From: an uncultured Bacteroidales bacterium
GTDB lineage: Bacteria > Bacteroidota > Bacteroidia > Bacteroidales > Muribaculaceae
Assembly: GCA_947175585.1 (NCBI GenBank)
Contig: CAMWNL010000132.1
Coordinates: 1-5,863, forward strand
Direction: 5' to 3'
Length of the DNA stretch: 5,863 bases
In this document: positions 1-5,863 of the stretch, piece by piece
How the letters are laid out: the number at the start of each line of letters is the position of its first letter
How positions within the stretch are numbered: position 1 is the first letter of the stretch
The notes under the pieces: generated by a model
What the model was told of the DNA's origin: nothing
The model's input: the letters and a program-made list of their open reading frames with translations, nothing else
The model's database searches: none
Translations under genes and position numbers: made by a program

Positions 1-1
1 T

Positions 2-1405
2 AATGTGACACTTGAAGATGCGATAATGCTTGCGAGGACACGTAGCGTCGATGCTGCGGTCGCTCTCAACACATTGCGGTCGGCTTACTGGGAGTACCGC
101 ACTTTCCGCGCCGGCTTGTTGCCTGAGGTGACGTTTAGCGCCACAGTGCCGAGCTACAGCAAACAGTATTCGAGTTATCAGAACTCTGACGGATCATACA
201 GTTTCGTGCACAATGACAATCTCGCTATGAGCGGAACGCTTTCGCTCGAACAGCGCATCTGGCTTACCGGCGGCACGATAGCAATGTCATCGTCGCTCGA
301 CTTTATGCGCCAGCTCAGCGGCACGATCGGCAACCGCTATATGTCAGTACCTGTCGCGCTAAGGCTCACTCAACCGATTTTCGGGGTCAACGACGTGAAA
401 TGGAACCGCAAAATCGAGCCTGTGCGCTACCGCGAGGCAAAGGCTAATTTTATCAGCGCGACAGAGCAAGTGGCGATGACCGCGATAATGTATTACTTTA
501 ACCTGTTGGAATCGAGGCAAAACGAGGCGTCGGCGCGACAGAACGTCACTAACGCCGAGAAACTCTATGAAGTGGCGCTCGCCAAACGCGACATGGGCCG
601 GATAAGTTCCAACGAGGTGCTTCAGGTGGAACTGAACCTGCTGAACTCTCGGTCGACACTGACGTCGTGTGAGAGTCAGGTTAAAAGCGATATGTTCAGG
701 CTCAGAACATTTCTCGACCTCGACACATCAGTGATAATCGAACCTGAAATACCCGACGTGACGCCACTCAGTACTGTCAGTTTTGAGACGGCACTCGCCT
801 ACGCTCTCGAAAACAACGCGTTTGTCGATAATATCCGACGCCGTCAGCTCGAAGCCGACTATCAGGTGGCGTCAGCCAAAGGCGCTCAACGTCAGATCAG
901 TCTTTTCGCACAGATAGGTTACACAGGCACCGGTCGCGATTTTCACGGAGCCTACGACCCGTTGAACGACAATCAGGTCGTGCAGGTCGGCATGTCGATA
1001 CCAATTCTTGACTGGGGCAAGCGGCGCGGACGGGTTAAAGTGGCCGAGAGCAATCAGGAACTTGTGCGCAGCCGTCTGCGCAAAGAGCGCGCGGAGTTCA
1101 GCGAGAACCTTTATATATTGGTTGAGCGGTTCAACAACCAGCATGAGCAGCTGTCAATAGCCCTCCGCGCCGACGAAGTGGCCATGAAGCGATATGACAG
1201 CAGTGTCGAGACTTTTATGATCGGCAAGATTTCAGCTCTCGACCTTAACGACTCTCAGACGAGCAAAGACTCGGCGCGACTTAAATACCTCAGCGAGCTG
1301 TTTTCATACTGGTATTATTACTATCAGTTGCGAAGCCTCACACTGTGGGACTTCGCGACTGACCAGCCCATTAATGCAGACATTGAGAAAATTTTGAAAA
1401 TGTAG
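2..1405 (+). CDS. TolC family outer-membrane efflux channel (5'-partial)
   Basis: This is the outer-membrane channel of a tripartite export system: a trimeric beta-barrel with a long periplasmic alpha-helical tunnel that docks to an inner-membrane pump through an adaptor. Residues are numbered from the GTG at 5. The TLEDAI motif at 2-7 is the usual first helix of mature outer-membrane efflux proteins. The two-fold internal repeat is visible at a constant offset of 209 residues: TQPIFG (122-127) matches SIPILDWGKRRG (331-342), and MGRISSNEVLQ (197-207) matches IGKISALDLND (406-416). A second start-of-repeat helix, SFETALAYALENN, lies at 259-271. Long amphipathic helices with Gln, Glu and Ser fill 140-240 and 345-440. 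No signal peptide is present and the frame stays open to the left edge, so the GTG is very unlikely to be the true start; the signal peptide and first mature residues are missing. It is followed by a sigma-54 regulator and kinase, which suggests regulated efflux. Substrate is unknown. Confidence 0.93.
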   Translation, partial: NVTLEDAIMLARTRSVDAAVALNTLRSAYWEYRTFRAGLLPEVTFSATVPSYSKQYSSYQNSDGSYSFVHNDNLAMSGTLSLEQRIWLTGGTIAMSSSLDFMRQLSGTIGNRYMSVPVALRLTQPIFGVNDVKWNRKIEPVRYREAKANFISATEQVAMTAIMYYFNLLESRQNEASARQNVTNAEKLYEVALAKRDMGRISSNEVLQVELNLLNSRSTLTSCESQVKSDMFRLRTFLDLDTSVIIEPEIPDVTPLSTVSFETALAYALENNAFVDNIRRRQLEADYQVASAKGAQRQISLFAQIGYTGTGRDFHGAYDPLNDNQVVQVGMSIPILDWGKRRGRVKVAESNQELVRSRLRKERAEFSENLYILVERFNNQHEQLSIALRADEVAMKRYDSSVETFMIGKISALDLNDSQTSKDSARLKYLSELFSYWYYYYQLRSLTLWDFATDQPINADIEKILKM

Positions 1406-1424
1406 GAGTTGTTTTGTAACTTTG
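1393..1424 (+). promoter_or_regulatory. Bacteroidota-type promoter for the response regulator
   Basis: TTTG at 1393-1396, a 20-nt spacer, then TAACTTTG at 1417-1424, an exact match to the Bacteroidota primary-sigma -7 element TAnnTTTG with a -33 TTTG. The -33 part lies in the last codons of the tolC-like gene. Since transcripts usually begin a few bases after the TTTG, initiation is predicted at about 1428-1431, on or just before the ATG at 1431. This would allow regulator and kinase to be made independently of the efflux gene. It rests on motif and spacing only; a chance match in AT-rich junction DNA is possible, but the rplS promoter in this window has the same elements and spacer. Confidence 0.6.
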
Positions 1425-1430
1425 TGTGTT

Positions 1431-2783
1431 ATGATACTCATTGTTGATGATGATCCTGCTATCAGAGCTTCGCTGTCATTGCTGCTGAGCCATGCCGGCC
1501 ATGATTATAAGGCTGTGGCGTCACCGGCCGAAGCGATGGACGAGATACGCCGAGGATTGGCGGATGTGGTTATGCTCGACATGAATTTCTCTCGCTTCAC
1601 AACGGGTGAGGAAGGACTGACACTGCTGCGCCAGATAAAAATTTTTGCTCCCGGGCTGCCTGTCATACTGATGACCGCCTGGGGCAGCATCGAGCTTGCT
1701 GTCGCAGGCATGAAGGAGGGAGCGTTTGACTTCATCACCAAGCCCTGGGACAACCGCCAGATATTGAAAACCATATCTACTGCCTTAGAACTGTCAGGCA
1801 AGAGTGAGGATAAGGATAACAGCAACGGTGAGCCTACAAAGTTTGACCGCTGCGGCATCATCGGGCGCGACCCGGTGCTCACCGGAGTGCTTGACACTGT
1901 GGCGCGTATAGCGCCGACCAATGCATCCGTGCTGATAACCGGCGAGAGCGGCACAGGCAAAGAACTGATTGCCGAAGCCGTCCACCGCAACAGTCCGCGC
2001 CGCAACAAGCCTTTTGTCAAGGTCAACCTCGGGGGCATGTCTCAATCGCTGTTTGAGAGCGAAATGTTCGGTCACGTCAAGGGAGCGTTTACCGACGCTG
2101 TGGCTGACCGCGTCGGACGCTTTGCGGCAGCTGACGGCGGCACGATTTTTCTTGACGAAATCGGCGAACTCGACCTGAGCTGTCAGGTAAAGTTGCTCAG
2201 AGTGCTGCAGGAGCAGCGCTTCGAACCGCTCGGTTCAAGCAAAACCCGTAAAGTAGATGTGCGCGTGATCTGCGCCACCAATGCCGATCTCCCGGCTATG
2301 GTTGCAGACCGAACTTTCCGCGAAGATCTCTTCTACCGCATAAATCTTGTTACCCTCAAGTTGCCACCCCTGCGTCACCGACGGGGTGACATCGGCCTGT
2401 TGACATCGCATTTTGCCAAGCTTGCGTCAGCCAACTACGGCGTTGACATGCCGATAATTGACCAATCGGCCATTGACTTCTTATCGTCGAGACAGTTTCC
2501 GGGAAACCTGCGCGAGCTTAAAAACCTGATTGAGCGCGTGATCCTGGTGAGCGGAGCAAAGACGCTGACCGCCGATGATTTCGAAAGGGAAGCGTCACCC
2601 GAAATGCTCGCAGGCCCGCAACCGTCGAGTCTCGAAGAGTCGGAGCGTGCGAGGATAACAGAGGTGTTGAGGCGTTGCAACGGAAATATCTCACGCGCGG
2701 CAACCGAACTCGGCATCAGCCGTCAGGCACTTTACCGCCGCATCGAAAAATTTGACCTTAACGATATTTCCCCCACCCGATGA
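1431..2783 (+). CDS. sigma-54-dependent response regulator (NtrC/AtoC type)
   Basis: A 450-residue cytoplasmic activator that, when phosphorylated, should oligomerise and use ATP to open promoters bound by RNA polymerase-sigma54. REC domain, about 1-120: acidic D6, D7, D8, phosphoacceptor D50 in VVMLDMNF, T82 and K104 (ITKPW). AAA+ domain, about 140-375: Walker A GESGTGKE (171-178), sigma-54 contact loop GAFTDA (218-223), Walker B GGTIFLDEIGEL (236-247), FREDLFYRIN with arginine-finger candidates R297 and R303, and sensor II FPGNLREL (356-363). C-terminal Fis-type HTH about 400-443, with GNISRAATELGISRQALYRR. Domain order and length are normal. ATG 1431 is preferred because REC domains start directly with MILIVDDD; an in-frame TTG at 1422 would add three residues and lies inside the -7 element. 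The nearest purine-rich site, AGGAG at 1404-1408, is 22 nt from the ATG, too far for normal SD use. It is translationally coupled to the kinase by a 4-nt overlap. Odd: D replaces the fifth-position G of GAFTGA. Targets are unknown; control of the adjacent efflux genes is an inference. Confidence 0.95.
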   Translation: MILIVDDDPAIRASLSLLLSHAGHDYKAVASPAEAMDEIRRGLADVVMLDMNFSRFTTGEEGLTLLRQIKIFAPGLPVILMTAWGSIELAVAGMKEGAFDFITKPWDNRQILKTISTALELSGKSEDKDNSNGEPTKFDRCGIIGRDPVLTGVLDTVARIAPTNASVLITGESGTGKELIAEAVHRNSPRRNKPFVKVNLGGMSQSLFESEMFGHVKGAFTDAVADRVGRFAAADGGTIFLDEIGELDLSCQVKLLRVLQEQRFEPLGSSKTRKVDVRVICATNADLPAMVADRTFREDLFYRINLVTLKLPPLRHRRGDIGLLTSHFAKLASANYGVDMPIIDQSAIDFLSSRQFPGNLRELKNLIERVILVSGAKTLTADDFEREASPEMLAGPQPSSLEESERARITEVLRRCNGNISRAATELGISRQALYRRIEKFDLNDISPTR

Positions 2784-4090
2784 ATCTCAGGATACTGTTT
2801 GTTATATCGGCCATACTGCAACTGTCGTCATGGGGCTATCTGCTGAGCGTCGACAGTGTGCCGTTCTATGTGCTCGAAGGACTGACAATAATCAATATTA
2901 TCTATCTTATCTATTTTTACAGAAAAGTCCACCGACCTATTCAGGCTCTCAGCGACGGTCTCGACCTGCTGAAAGGTCAGGACTGGAATTCGACACTCAA
3001 CAGAGTCGGACAGCCGGAGGTAGACAAAATCGCCGATACATTCAACAAGATGATCGCCATGCTCAAGGAGCAGCGCTTATGGTTTGAGGAGAAATCTCAT
3101 TTTCTGAACCTGCTGATTGCGCGTGCGCCGATCGGTGTCATCATACTGAACTTCAACGACAGTATCTATATAGCCAATCAGGCGGCCGCAAAAATATTTG
3201 AAACCACTCCTGACTCTATGAGCGGCATGAATCTGCAGGAACTGCCGGGCACAGTCGGCGAATGTCTCGCCCGGCTGAACACAGGTGACTCAACTCTGAT
3301 GCGCACAGATTACGGCGCGACTTACAAGTGCTCGTGTCTCAATCTCGTTGACAAGGGAGTCGTCCATAAATTTTTCCTGATCGAAGACGTCGGTGACGCT
3401 ATGGCCGACGCCGAGAGATCGGCCTATGAAAAAATCATACGCATCATAGCCCACGAAGTCAACAACACCGTGGCACCCATCGCATCGTCGATCAACGTTG
3501 TCACTGATATCATCGACACGTCAGACGAGACAATCGAACTGCTGCAAAGCTGCTCGGAGAGAGCGTTGGGCATGAGTGACTTTGTGTCGCGTCTTGCCGA
3601 CGTGGTCAAAATACCTGAACCGGTAATGCAACTGTGTGACATCAATCAACTGATACTCCGCAACCGCCCGTTTCTGGAAAGTCTTTGTATGCCGGCAGGT
3701 TGCAGATTGAATTTCGAGCTGGACGACAGTGCCCCGGCTTGCATGGCCGACACGCCTCTGATAGAGCAATGTCTCGTCAATATAGTCAAAAACGCTGTGG
3801 AGAGCATAGCTCAGACCGGCCACAAAGGAGAGGTGACCGTAGCGACTTCACGCTCTGAGAAAGGCGGCCTGCTCATCACCATAACTGACAACGGAGCCGG
3901 TATCTCTCCGGAAAAGAATCTTAAAATCTTCACACCGTTTTACACCGACAAACCCGGCGGTCAAGGTGTGGGGCTGACTTTCGTGCGCGAAGTGCTCCGC
4001 CGCCACCGCTGCAGCTACAGCCTCCAGACTGACTCCGACTCACTCACCAGATTTACCATCGAATTTCCCCGGCGAGGGAAGCAAGTATGA
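2780..4090 (+). CDS. membrane sensor histidine kinase (NtrB/NtrY-like), partner of the regulator
   Basis: A 436-residue inner-membrane kinase that should phosphorylate D50 of the upstream regulator. TM1 is about residues 4-23 and TM2 about 29-47, leaving only about five or six residues (VDSVP) outside the membrane. A HAMP linker follows (about 48-98, with P53 and E80), then a PAS-like domain (about 105-203, APIGVIIL and IYIANQAAAKIF). The dimerisation/phosphoacceptor helix has H225 in IAHEVNNTVAPI. The ATPase domain has N-box LVNIVKNAVESI with N338, G1 box DNGAGI (370-375), F-box FTPFYTDK (384-391) and glycine lid GGQGVGL (393-399). All catalytic elements are present, so it is probably active. 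The start ATG overlaps the regulator's stop as ATGA, which indicates coupled translation and a cognate pair. The H-box differs from the common HEIRNPL form. The minimal extracytoplasmic region suggests sensing in the membrane, through PAS, or through a partner such as a transporter; the ligand is unknown. Confidence 0.94.
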   Translation: MNLRILFVISAILQLSSWGYLLSVDSVPFYVLEGLTIINIIYLIYFYRKVHRPIQALSDGLDLLKGQDWNSTLNRVGQPEVDKIADTFNKMIAMLKEQRLWFEEKSHFLNLLIARAPIGVIILNFNDSIYIANQAAAKIFETTPDSMSGMNLQELPGTVGECLARLNTGDSTLMRTDYGATYKCSCLNLVDKGVVHKFFLIEDVGDAMADAERSAYEKIIRIIAHEVNNTVAPIASSINVVTDIIDTSDETIELLQSCSERALGMSDFVSRLADVVKIPEPVMQLCDINQLILRNRPFLESLCMPAGCRLNFELDDSAPACMADTPLIEQCLVNIVKNAVESIAQTGHKGEVTVATSRSEKGGLLITITDNGAGISPEKNLKIFTPFYTDKPGGQGVGLTFVREVLRRHRCSYSLQTDSDSLTRFTIEFPRRGKQV

Positions 4091-4149
4091 TGGCAGAGTT
4101 ATGAGGGAATTCGTGATTGAGAATCAGCTATGGTCATTATGTATTAAAA

Positions 4150-4191
4150 TTTAGCCTCGCCGGGTTAACGACGAGGCTAAAAAAGTTTTTT
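4150..4191. terminator. probable bidirectional rho-independent terminator
   Basis: A perfect 10-bp inverted repeat (4150-4159 with 4172-4181, core TTAGCCTCG / CGAGGCTAA) with a 12-nt loop. It sits in the 122-nt gap between the convergent kinase and rplS genes. In the plus direction it is followed by AAAG and six T (4186-4191). In the minus direction it is followed by an ATTTTAAT run. The T run in the plus direction begins about five bases after the stem, so efficiency there may be moderate. The rest of 4091-4212 shows no gene, and I see no other structured element in it. Confidence 0.75.
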
Positions 4192-4212
4192 AAATAAGAG
4201 TCTTCGCGACCA

Positions 4213-4566
4213 TTATTTAACTACGCGGCGCTCTTTGATACGAGCTTTTTTACCGGTGAGGTTGCGGAGGTAGTAAAGTTTAGCGCGACGAACCTTACCA
4301 TACTTATTGACAACGATAGAGTCAATGAAGGGAGATTCGATGGGGAAAATACGTTCAACACCGATATTGTCGCTCATTTTGCGAACGGTGAAACGCTTTT
4401 TGTTACCTTCGCCAGAGATGCGGATAACTACACCGCGATACTGCTGGATACGCTCTTTGTTACCTTCTTTGATTCGGTAAGCGACTGTGATAGTGTCGCC
4501 GGGGCCGAATTCGGGATGCTGTTTGCCTGAAGCGAAAGCTTCTTCAGCAACTTTAATTAAATCCAT
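4213..4566 (-). CDS. rplS: 50S ribosomal protein bL19
   Basis: Structural protein of the large ribosomal subunit, sited near the contact with the 30S subunit. The 117-residue product matches the bL19 family along its whole length: [10 protein letters not shown] at 2-11, [14 protein letters not shown] at 41-54, [20 protein letters not shown] at 56-75, and the basic tail [20 protein letters not shown] at 91-110. The start at 4566 gives the family-typical N-terminus MDLIK. The frame is open further up to an ATG at 4620, which would add 18 residues with no resemblance to bL19. No Shine-Dalgarno is visible before 4566, which is common in Bacteroidota, where A/T-rich leaders often serve instead. 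It is transcribed alone from its own promoter and ends at the shared terminator; trmD and rpsP, its neighbours in many other phyla, are not adjacent on either side within the window. Confidence 0.97.
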   Translation of the reverse strand: MDLIKVAEEAFASGKQHPEFGPGDTITVAYRIKEGNKERIQQYRGVVIRISGEGNKKRFTVRKMSDNIGVERIFPIESPFIDSIVVNKYGKVRRAKLYYLRNLTGKKARIKERRVVK

Positions 4567-4645
4567 TGTAGCTAAATGATTTAAAATGTTAACATTAGTC
4601 GCAATATACGCAGGCTGCATGTCCTACCAGAGATTACGAAATCGA
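4567..4645 (-). promoter_or_regulatory. rplS 5' leader, possibly regulatory
   Basis: From the predicted start near 4642-4645 to the rplS ATG there are roughly 75-80 transcribed, untranslated bases, long for a gene in this phylum with no clear SD. On the minus strand the leader holds GGTAGGAC directly before an in-frame ATG (4620), a perfect 12-bp palindrome AATGTTAACATT (4585-4596), and an AU-rich potential hairpin just before the start: CTAATG (4598-4593) with CATTTAG (4578-4572), one bulge. The palindrome and this hairpin are mutually exclusive as RNA. Autogenous leaders are known for bL19 in Firmicutes, but I cannot match this sequence to any named RNA family, so a regulatory role is a guess. 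Confidence 0.3.
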
Positions 4646-4648
4646 CCG

Positions 4649-4680
4649 CAAAGTTAGTCATTTATTTCTGTCTGACCAAA
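4649..4680 (-). promoter_or_regulatory. rplS: rplS promoter (Bacteroidota type)
   Basis: On the minus strand: TTTG (plus coordinates 4677-4680), a 20-nt spacer, then TAACTTTG (4649-4656). This matches the -33 TTTG and -7 TAnnTTTG elements of the Bacteroidota primary sigma factor. The transcript should begin near 4642-4645. It lies in the 172-nt gap between the DUF3943-like gene and rplS, so rplS need not depend on read-through. The rest of that gap toward 4738 is AT-rich and shows only very weak hairpins. Confidence 0.75.
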
Positions 4681-4738
4681 TTATGAAATGAGAAAAATCA
4701 TTAAATTGCCGAAAATCAAACCGTAAGGCAGAAAAATC

Positions 4739-5863
4739 TTAGAGTTTATAGGTGAGCATGAGGTGGATGCCGAGTTGGTGACTGTCAATAATAGCATTAG
4801 AGAGCCATGCTCCCGGGGCAACGTCCATAGACTGATCCATATAATATGTGTTTCGCTTGTAATAGTCCAAACCTAAAGTGACATAAAGACGATGGAACAG
4901 CTTATAATCTGCTGAAAATTCGAAATGATTGAACCATGAGCGAGAGGCATCTCCGGCAATTTCGTCGCGATTAAACCAATCGGAATATAACGGTGTGTCG
5001 TGACTCCAGGTGTACAGACGATAGTGTTCGTCGGCGAGACGAACAAACAATCTTTCGCCCCAAAAACCACATTTCAGGGCAGCCTTAATTGAAAATCCGG
5101 AGCCCCAGTTGTAGTTACGGTTATAATCACGGTAGTAATCAGTGAGGATGCCGGCCAGGATGACAGCGTTAGCGTGCAAGTAGCCGTCAAGTTTGAATGT
5201 CTTTGACGGACGGTAGCCGACCATCAGACCACCGCCGACCGAAGCCGGGGTACCTAATTTATATGGTATATTACATGGCTGCCACGGAACGGCTGTGCCG
5301 GATGACATACTGATCGTGTCGGAATCGAAAAAATCGAAATGCTGATATAAACCGACGTTAAGATTGAGCTTATCTTTCTCGATCAGATCTTTTGAGAGCA
5401 GTCGTCCGACTATTTCGACACGACTTAGGAGGGGTTGGGTCGAGATGGCCTGCAGCTCGACAAGGCCGGTGAAATAATCGTAAGGTTTTTTGGTCGTCTC
5501 ACCATAACGTTCACCGTATTCGAGTTTGATTTCAGCCGCCCCTCCACTTTTGCCGATGTTATAATAATCGAACATGAGCAGTTGTCGAGTGCCTATCGAA
5601 ACATCAGTCTTGAGAGACGGAATACCGAAATGGCGTCCTGAGGTCGACCTATGTCTCCACGCTGCACCGGAAACGATACGGTTGATGCCTCTCATGGGAT
5701 CTATGATAAAGGCGGCAAACTCTCGGCCGAAACGTTCGACCCCACTGCTGCGGTTGTCGATAATAAGGTCGGAGATGCGATACTCAACCTCGCCGATAGC
5801 GGCTCCACCGACAGGAGTGGCGATGATATCGTTGGTCGAGGGATACTCACACTCCATAAAAAG
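4739..5863 (-). CDS. DUF3943-like probable outer-membrane protein (5'-partial)
   Basis: The function of this family is not known. Residues are numbered from the ATG at 5857. The start region PSTNDIIATPVGGAAIGEVEYRISD (split here for length: PSTNDII at 6-12, GGAAIGEVEYRISD at 17-30) and FAAFIIDPMRGINRI (47-61) resemble the conserved N-terminal block of DUF3943 proteins from Bacteroidota. From about 84 the chain is rich in Tyr, Phe and Gly with alternating polar and apolar residues, for example FKLDGYLHANAVI, GSGFSIKAALKCGFW and YVTLGLDYYKR. It ends HLMLTYKL, like a final beta-strand of an outer-membrane barrel. The frame remains open to the right edge (Leu and Phe codons before the ATG), and no signal peptide is seen, so the real start lies outside the window and 5857 is probably internal. 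It lies upstream of rplS on the same strand, with a separate promoter between them, so there is no sign of a shared function. Confidence 0.8.
   Translation of the reverse strand, partial: LFMECEYPSTNDIIATPVGGAAIGEVEYRISDLIIDNRSSGVERFGREFAAFIIDPMRGINRIVSGAAWRHRSTSGRHFGIPSLKTDVSIGTRQLLMFDYYNIGKSGGAAEIKLEYGERYGETTKKPYDYFTGLVELQAISTQPLLSRVEIVGRLLSKDLIEKDKLNLNVGLYQHFDFFDSDTISMSSGTAVPWQPCNIPYKLGTPASVGGGLMVGYRPSKTFKLDGYLHANAVILAGILTDYYRDYNRNYNWGSGFSIKAALKCGFWGERLFVRLADEHYRLYTWSHDTPLYSDWFNRDEIAGDASRSWFNHFEFSADYKLFHRLYVTLGLDYYKRNTYYMDQSMDVAPGAWLSNAIIDSHQLGIHLMLTYKL

Noticed and set aside
5..7. GTG at 5 as the start of the TolC-like gene
   Set aside because: The frame is open to the left edge, and the protein would start at the first helix of the mature chain with no signal peptide. 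The gene is cut by the window.
1422..1430. TTG at 1422 as the regulator start
   Set aside because: It adds only three residues before the normal receiver start MILIVDDD and overlaps the -7 promoter element.
1505..2038. 177-codon minus-strand reading frame, plus others at 872-1144, 1794-2075, 2435-2716, 2518-2703, 3424-3645 and 3521-3823
   Set aside because: They lie opposite strongly supported coding genes, and their translations show low-complexity Ser/Arg/Leu composition with no domain. They are shadows of the plus-strand genes.
2752..3087. Plus-strand frame across the regulator-kinase junction, and another at 1969-2178
   Set aside because: Out of frame with two well-supported proteins that overlap by ATGA; the translation is Arg/Ser-rich and has no recognisable motif. 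No evidence of frameshifting.
3472..3488. TGGCAC followed by GC inside the kinase gene, as a sigma-54 promoter
   Set aside because: The GG-to-GC distance is 8 rather than 10 nt and the site is inside coding sequence. The minus-strand GG-N10-GG near 4710-4724 lacks the -12 GC. I found no valid -24/-12 site in the window.
4567..4620. N-terminal extension of rplS from the ATG at 4620
   Set aside because: The 18 extra residues do not resemble bL19, and GGTAGGAC is too close to that ATG for normal SD spacing. It is kept only as a finding.
4707..4730. TGCC...GGCA inverted repeat downstream of the DUF3943-like gene as its terminator
   Set aside because: Only 4 bp with a 16-nt loop. The nearby AATGA/TCATT repeat (4687-4702) is also only 5 AT-rich bp. 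Neither is convincing as a terminator.
4873..5641. Small frames at 4873-5070 (minus) and 5435-5641 (plus) inside the DUF3943-like gene
   Set aside because: They lie within a well-supported gene in other frames and show no family resemblance.
1..5863. tRNA, rRNA, CRISPR, insertion sequence, phage or anti-phage defence genes
   Set aside because: No repeat array, transposase, integrase, terminal inverted repeats or defence-domain protein could be seen on either strand.

Overview
The window most likely comes from a Bacteroidales genome (phylum Bacteroidota). The evidence is two promoter-like sites with the Bacteroidota layout TTTG-N20-TAACTTTG, a bL19 protein of Bacteroidota type, a DUF3943-like outer-membrane protein, and a sigma-54 activator with the GAFTDA variant I recall from this phylum. 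A gut family such as Muribaculaceae would fit the moderate GC and style, but I cannot prove the family from this sequence.

Left block, plus strand (2-4090): three genes in a row. First is the 3' part of a TolC-type outer-membrane efflux channel whose start lies left of the window. After 25 nt comes an NtrC/AtoC-type response regulator (REC, sigma-54 AAA+, Fis-type HTH). It overlaps by ATGA its partner, a membrane histidine kinase (two TM, HAMP, PAS, HisKA, HATPase). The reading is an envelope-efflux module with its own two-component control. The kinase has almost no periplasmic part, so its signal probably comes from the membrane, the cytoplasm or a partner protein. The pump and adaptor genes that would complete such a module are presumably upstream, outside the window. 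A promoter-like site at the end of the tolC-like gene would give the regulator a nearly leaderless transcript.

Middle (4091-4212): a convergent gap with a strong 10-bp hairpin, probably a terminator for both sides.

Right block, minus strand (4213-5863): rplS (ribosomal protein bL19), with its own promoter and a leader of about 80 nt, and upstream of it the C-terminal 375 codons of a DUF3943-like, probable outer-membrane beta-barrel protein that runs off the right edge. The 172-nt gap between them (4567-4738) holds the rplS promoter and leader. The two blocks look functionally unrelated.

I see no mobile element, CRISPR array, tRNA, rRNA or phage gene. Nothing here is clearly a new system. 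The points most worth a look are the near-leaderless regulator promoter, the GAFTDA loop, the kinase without a sensor domain, and the rplS leader with an in-frame upstream ATG.
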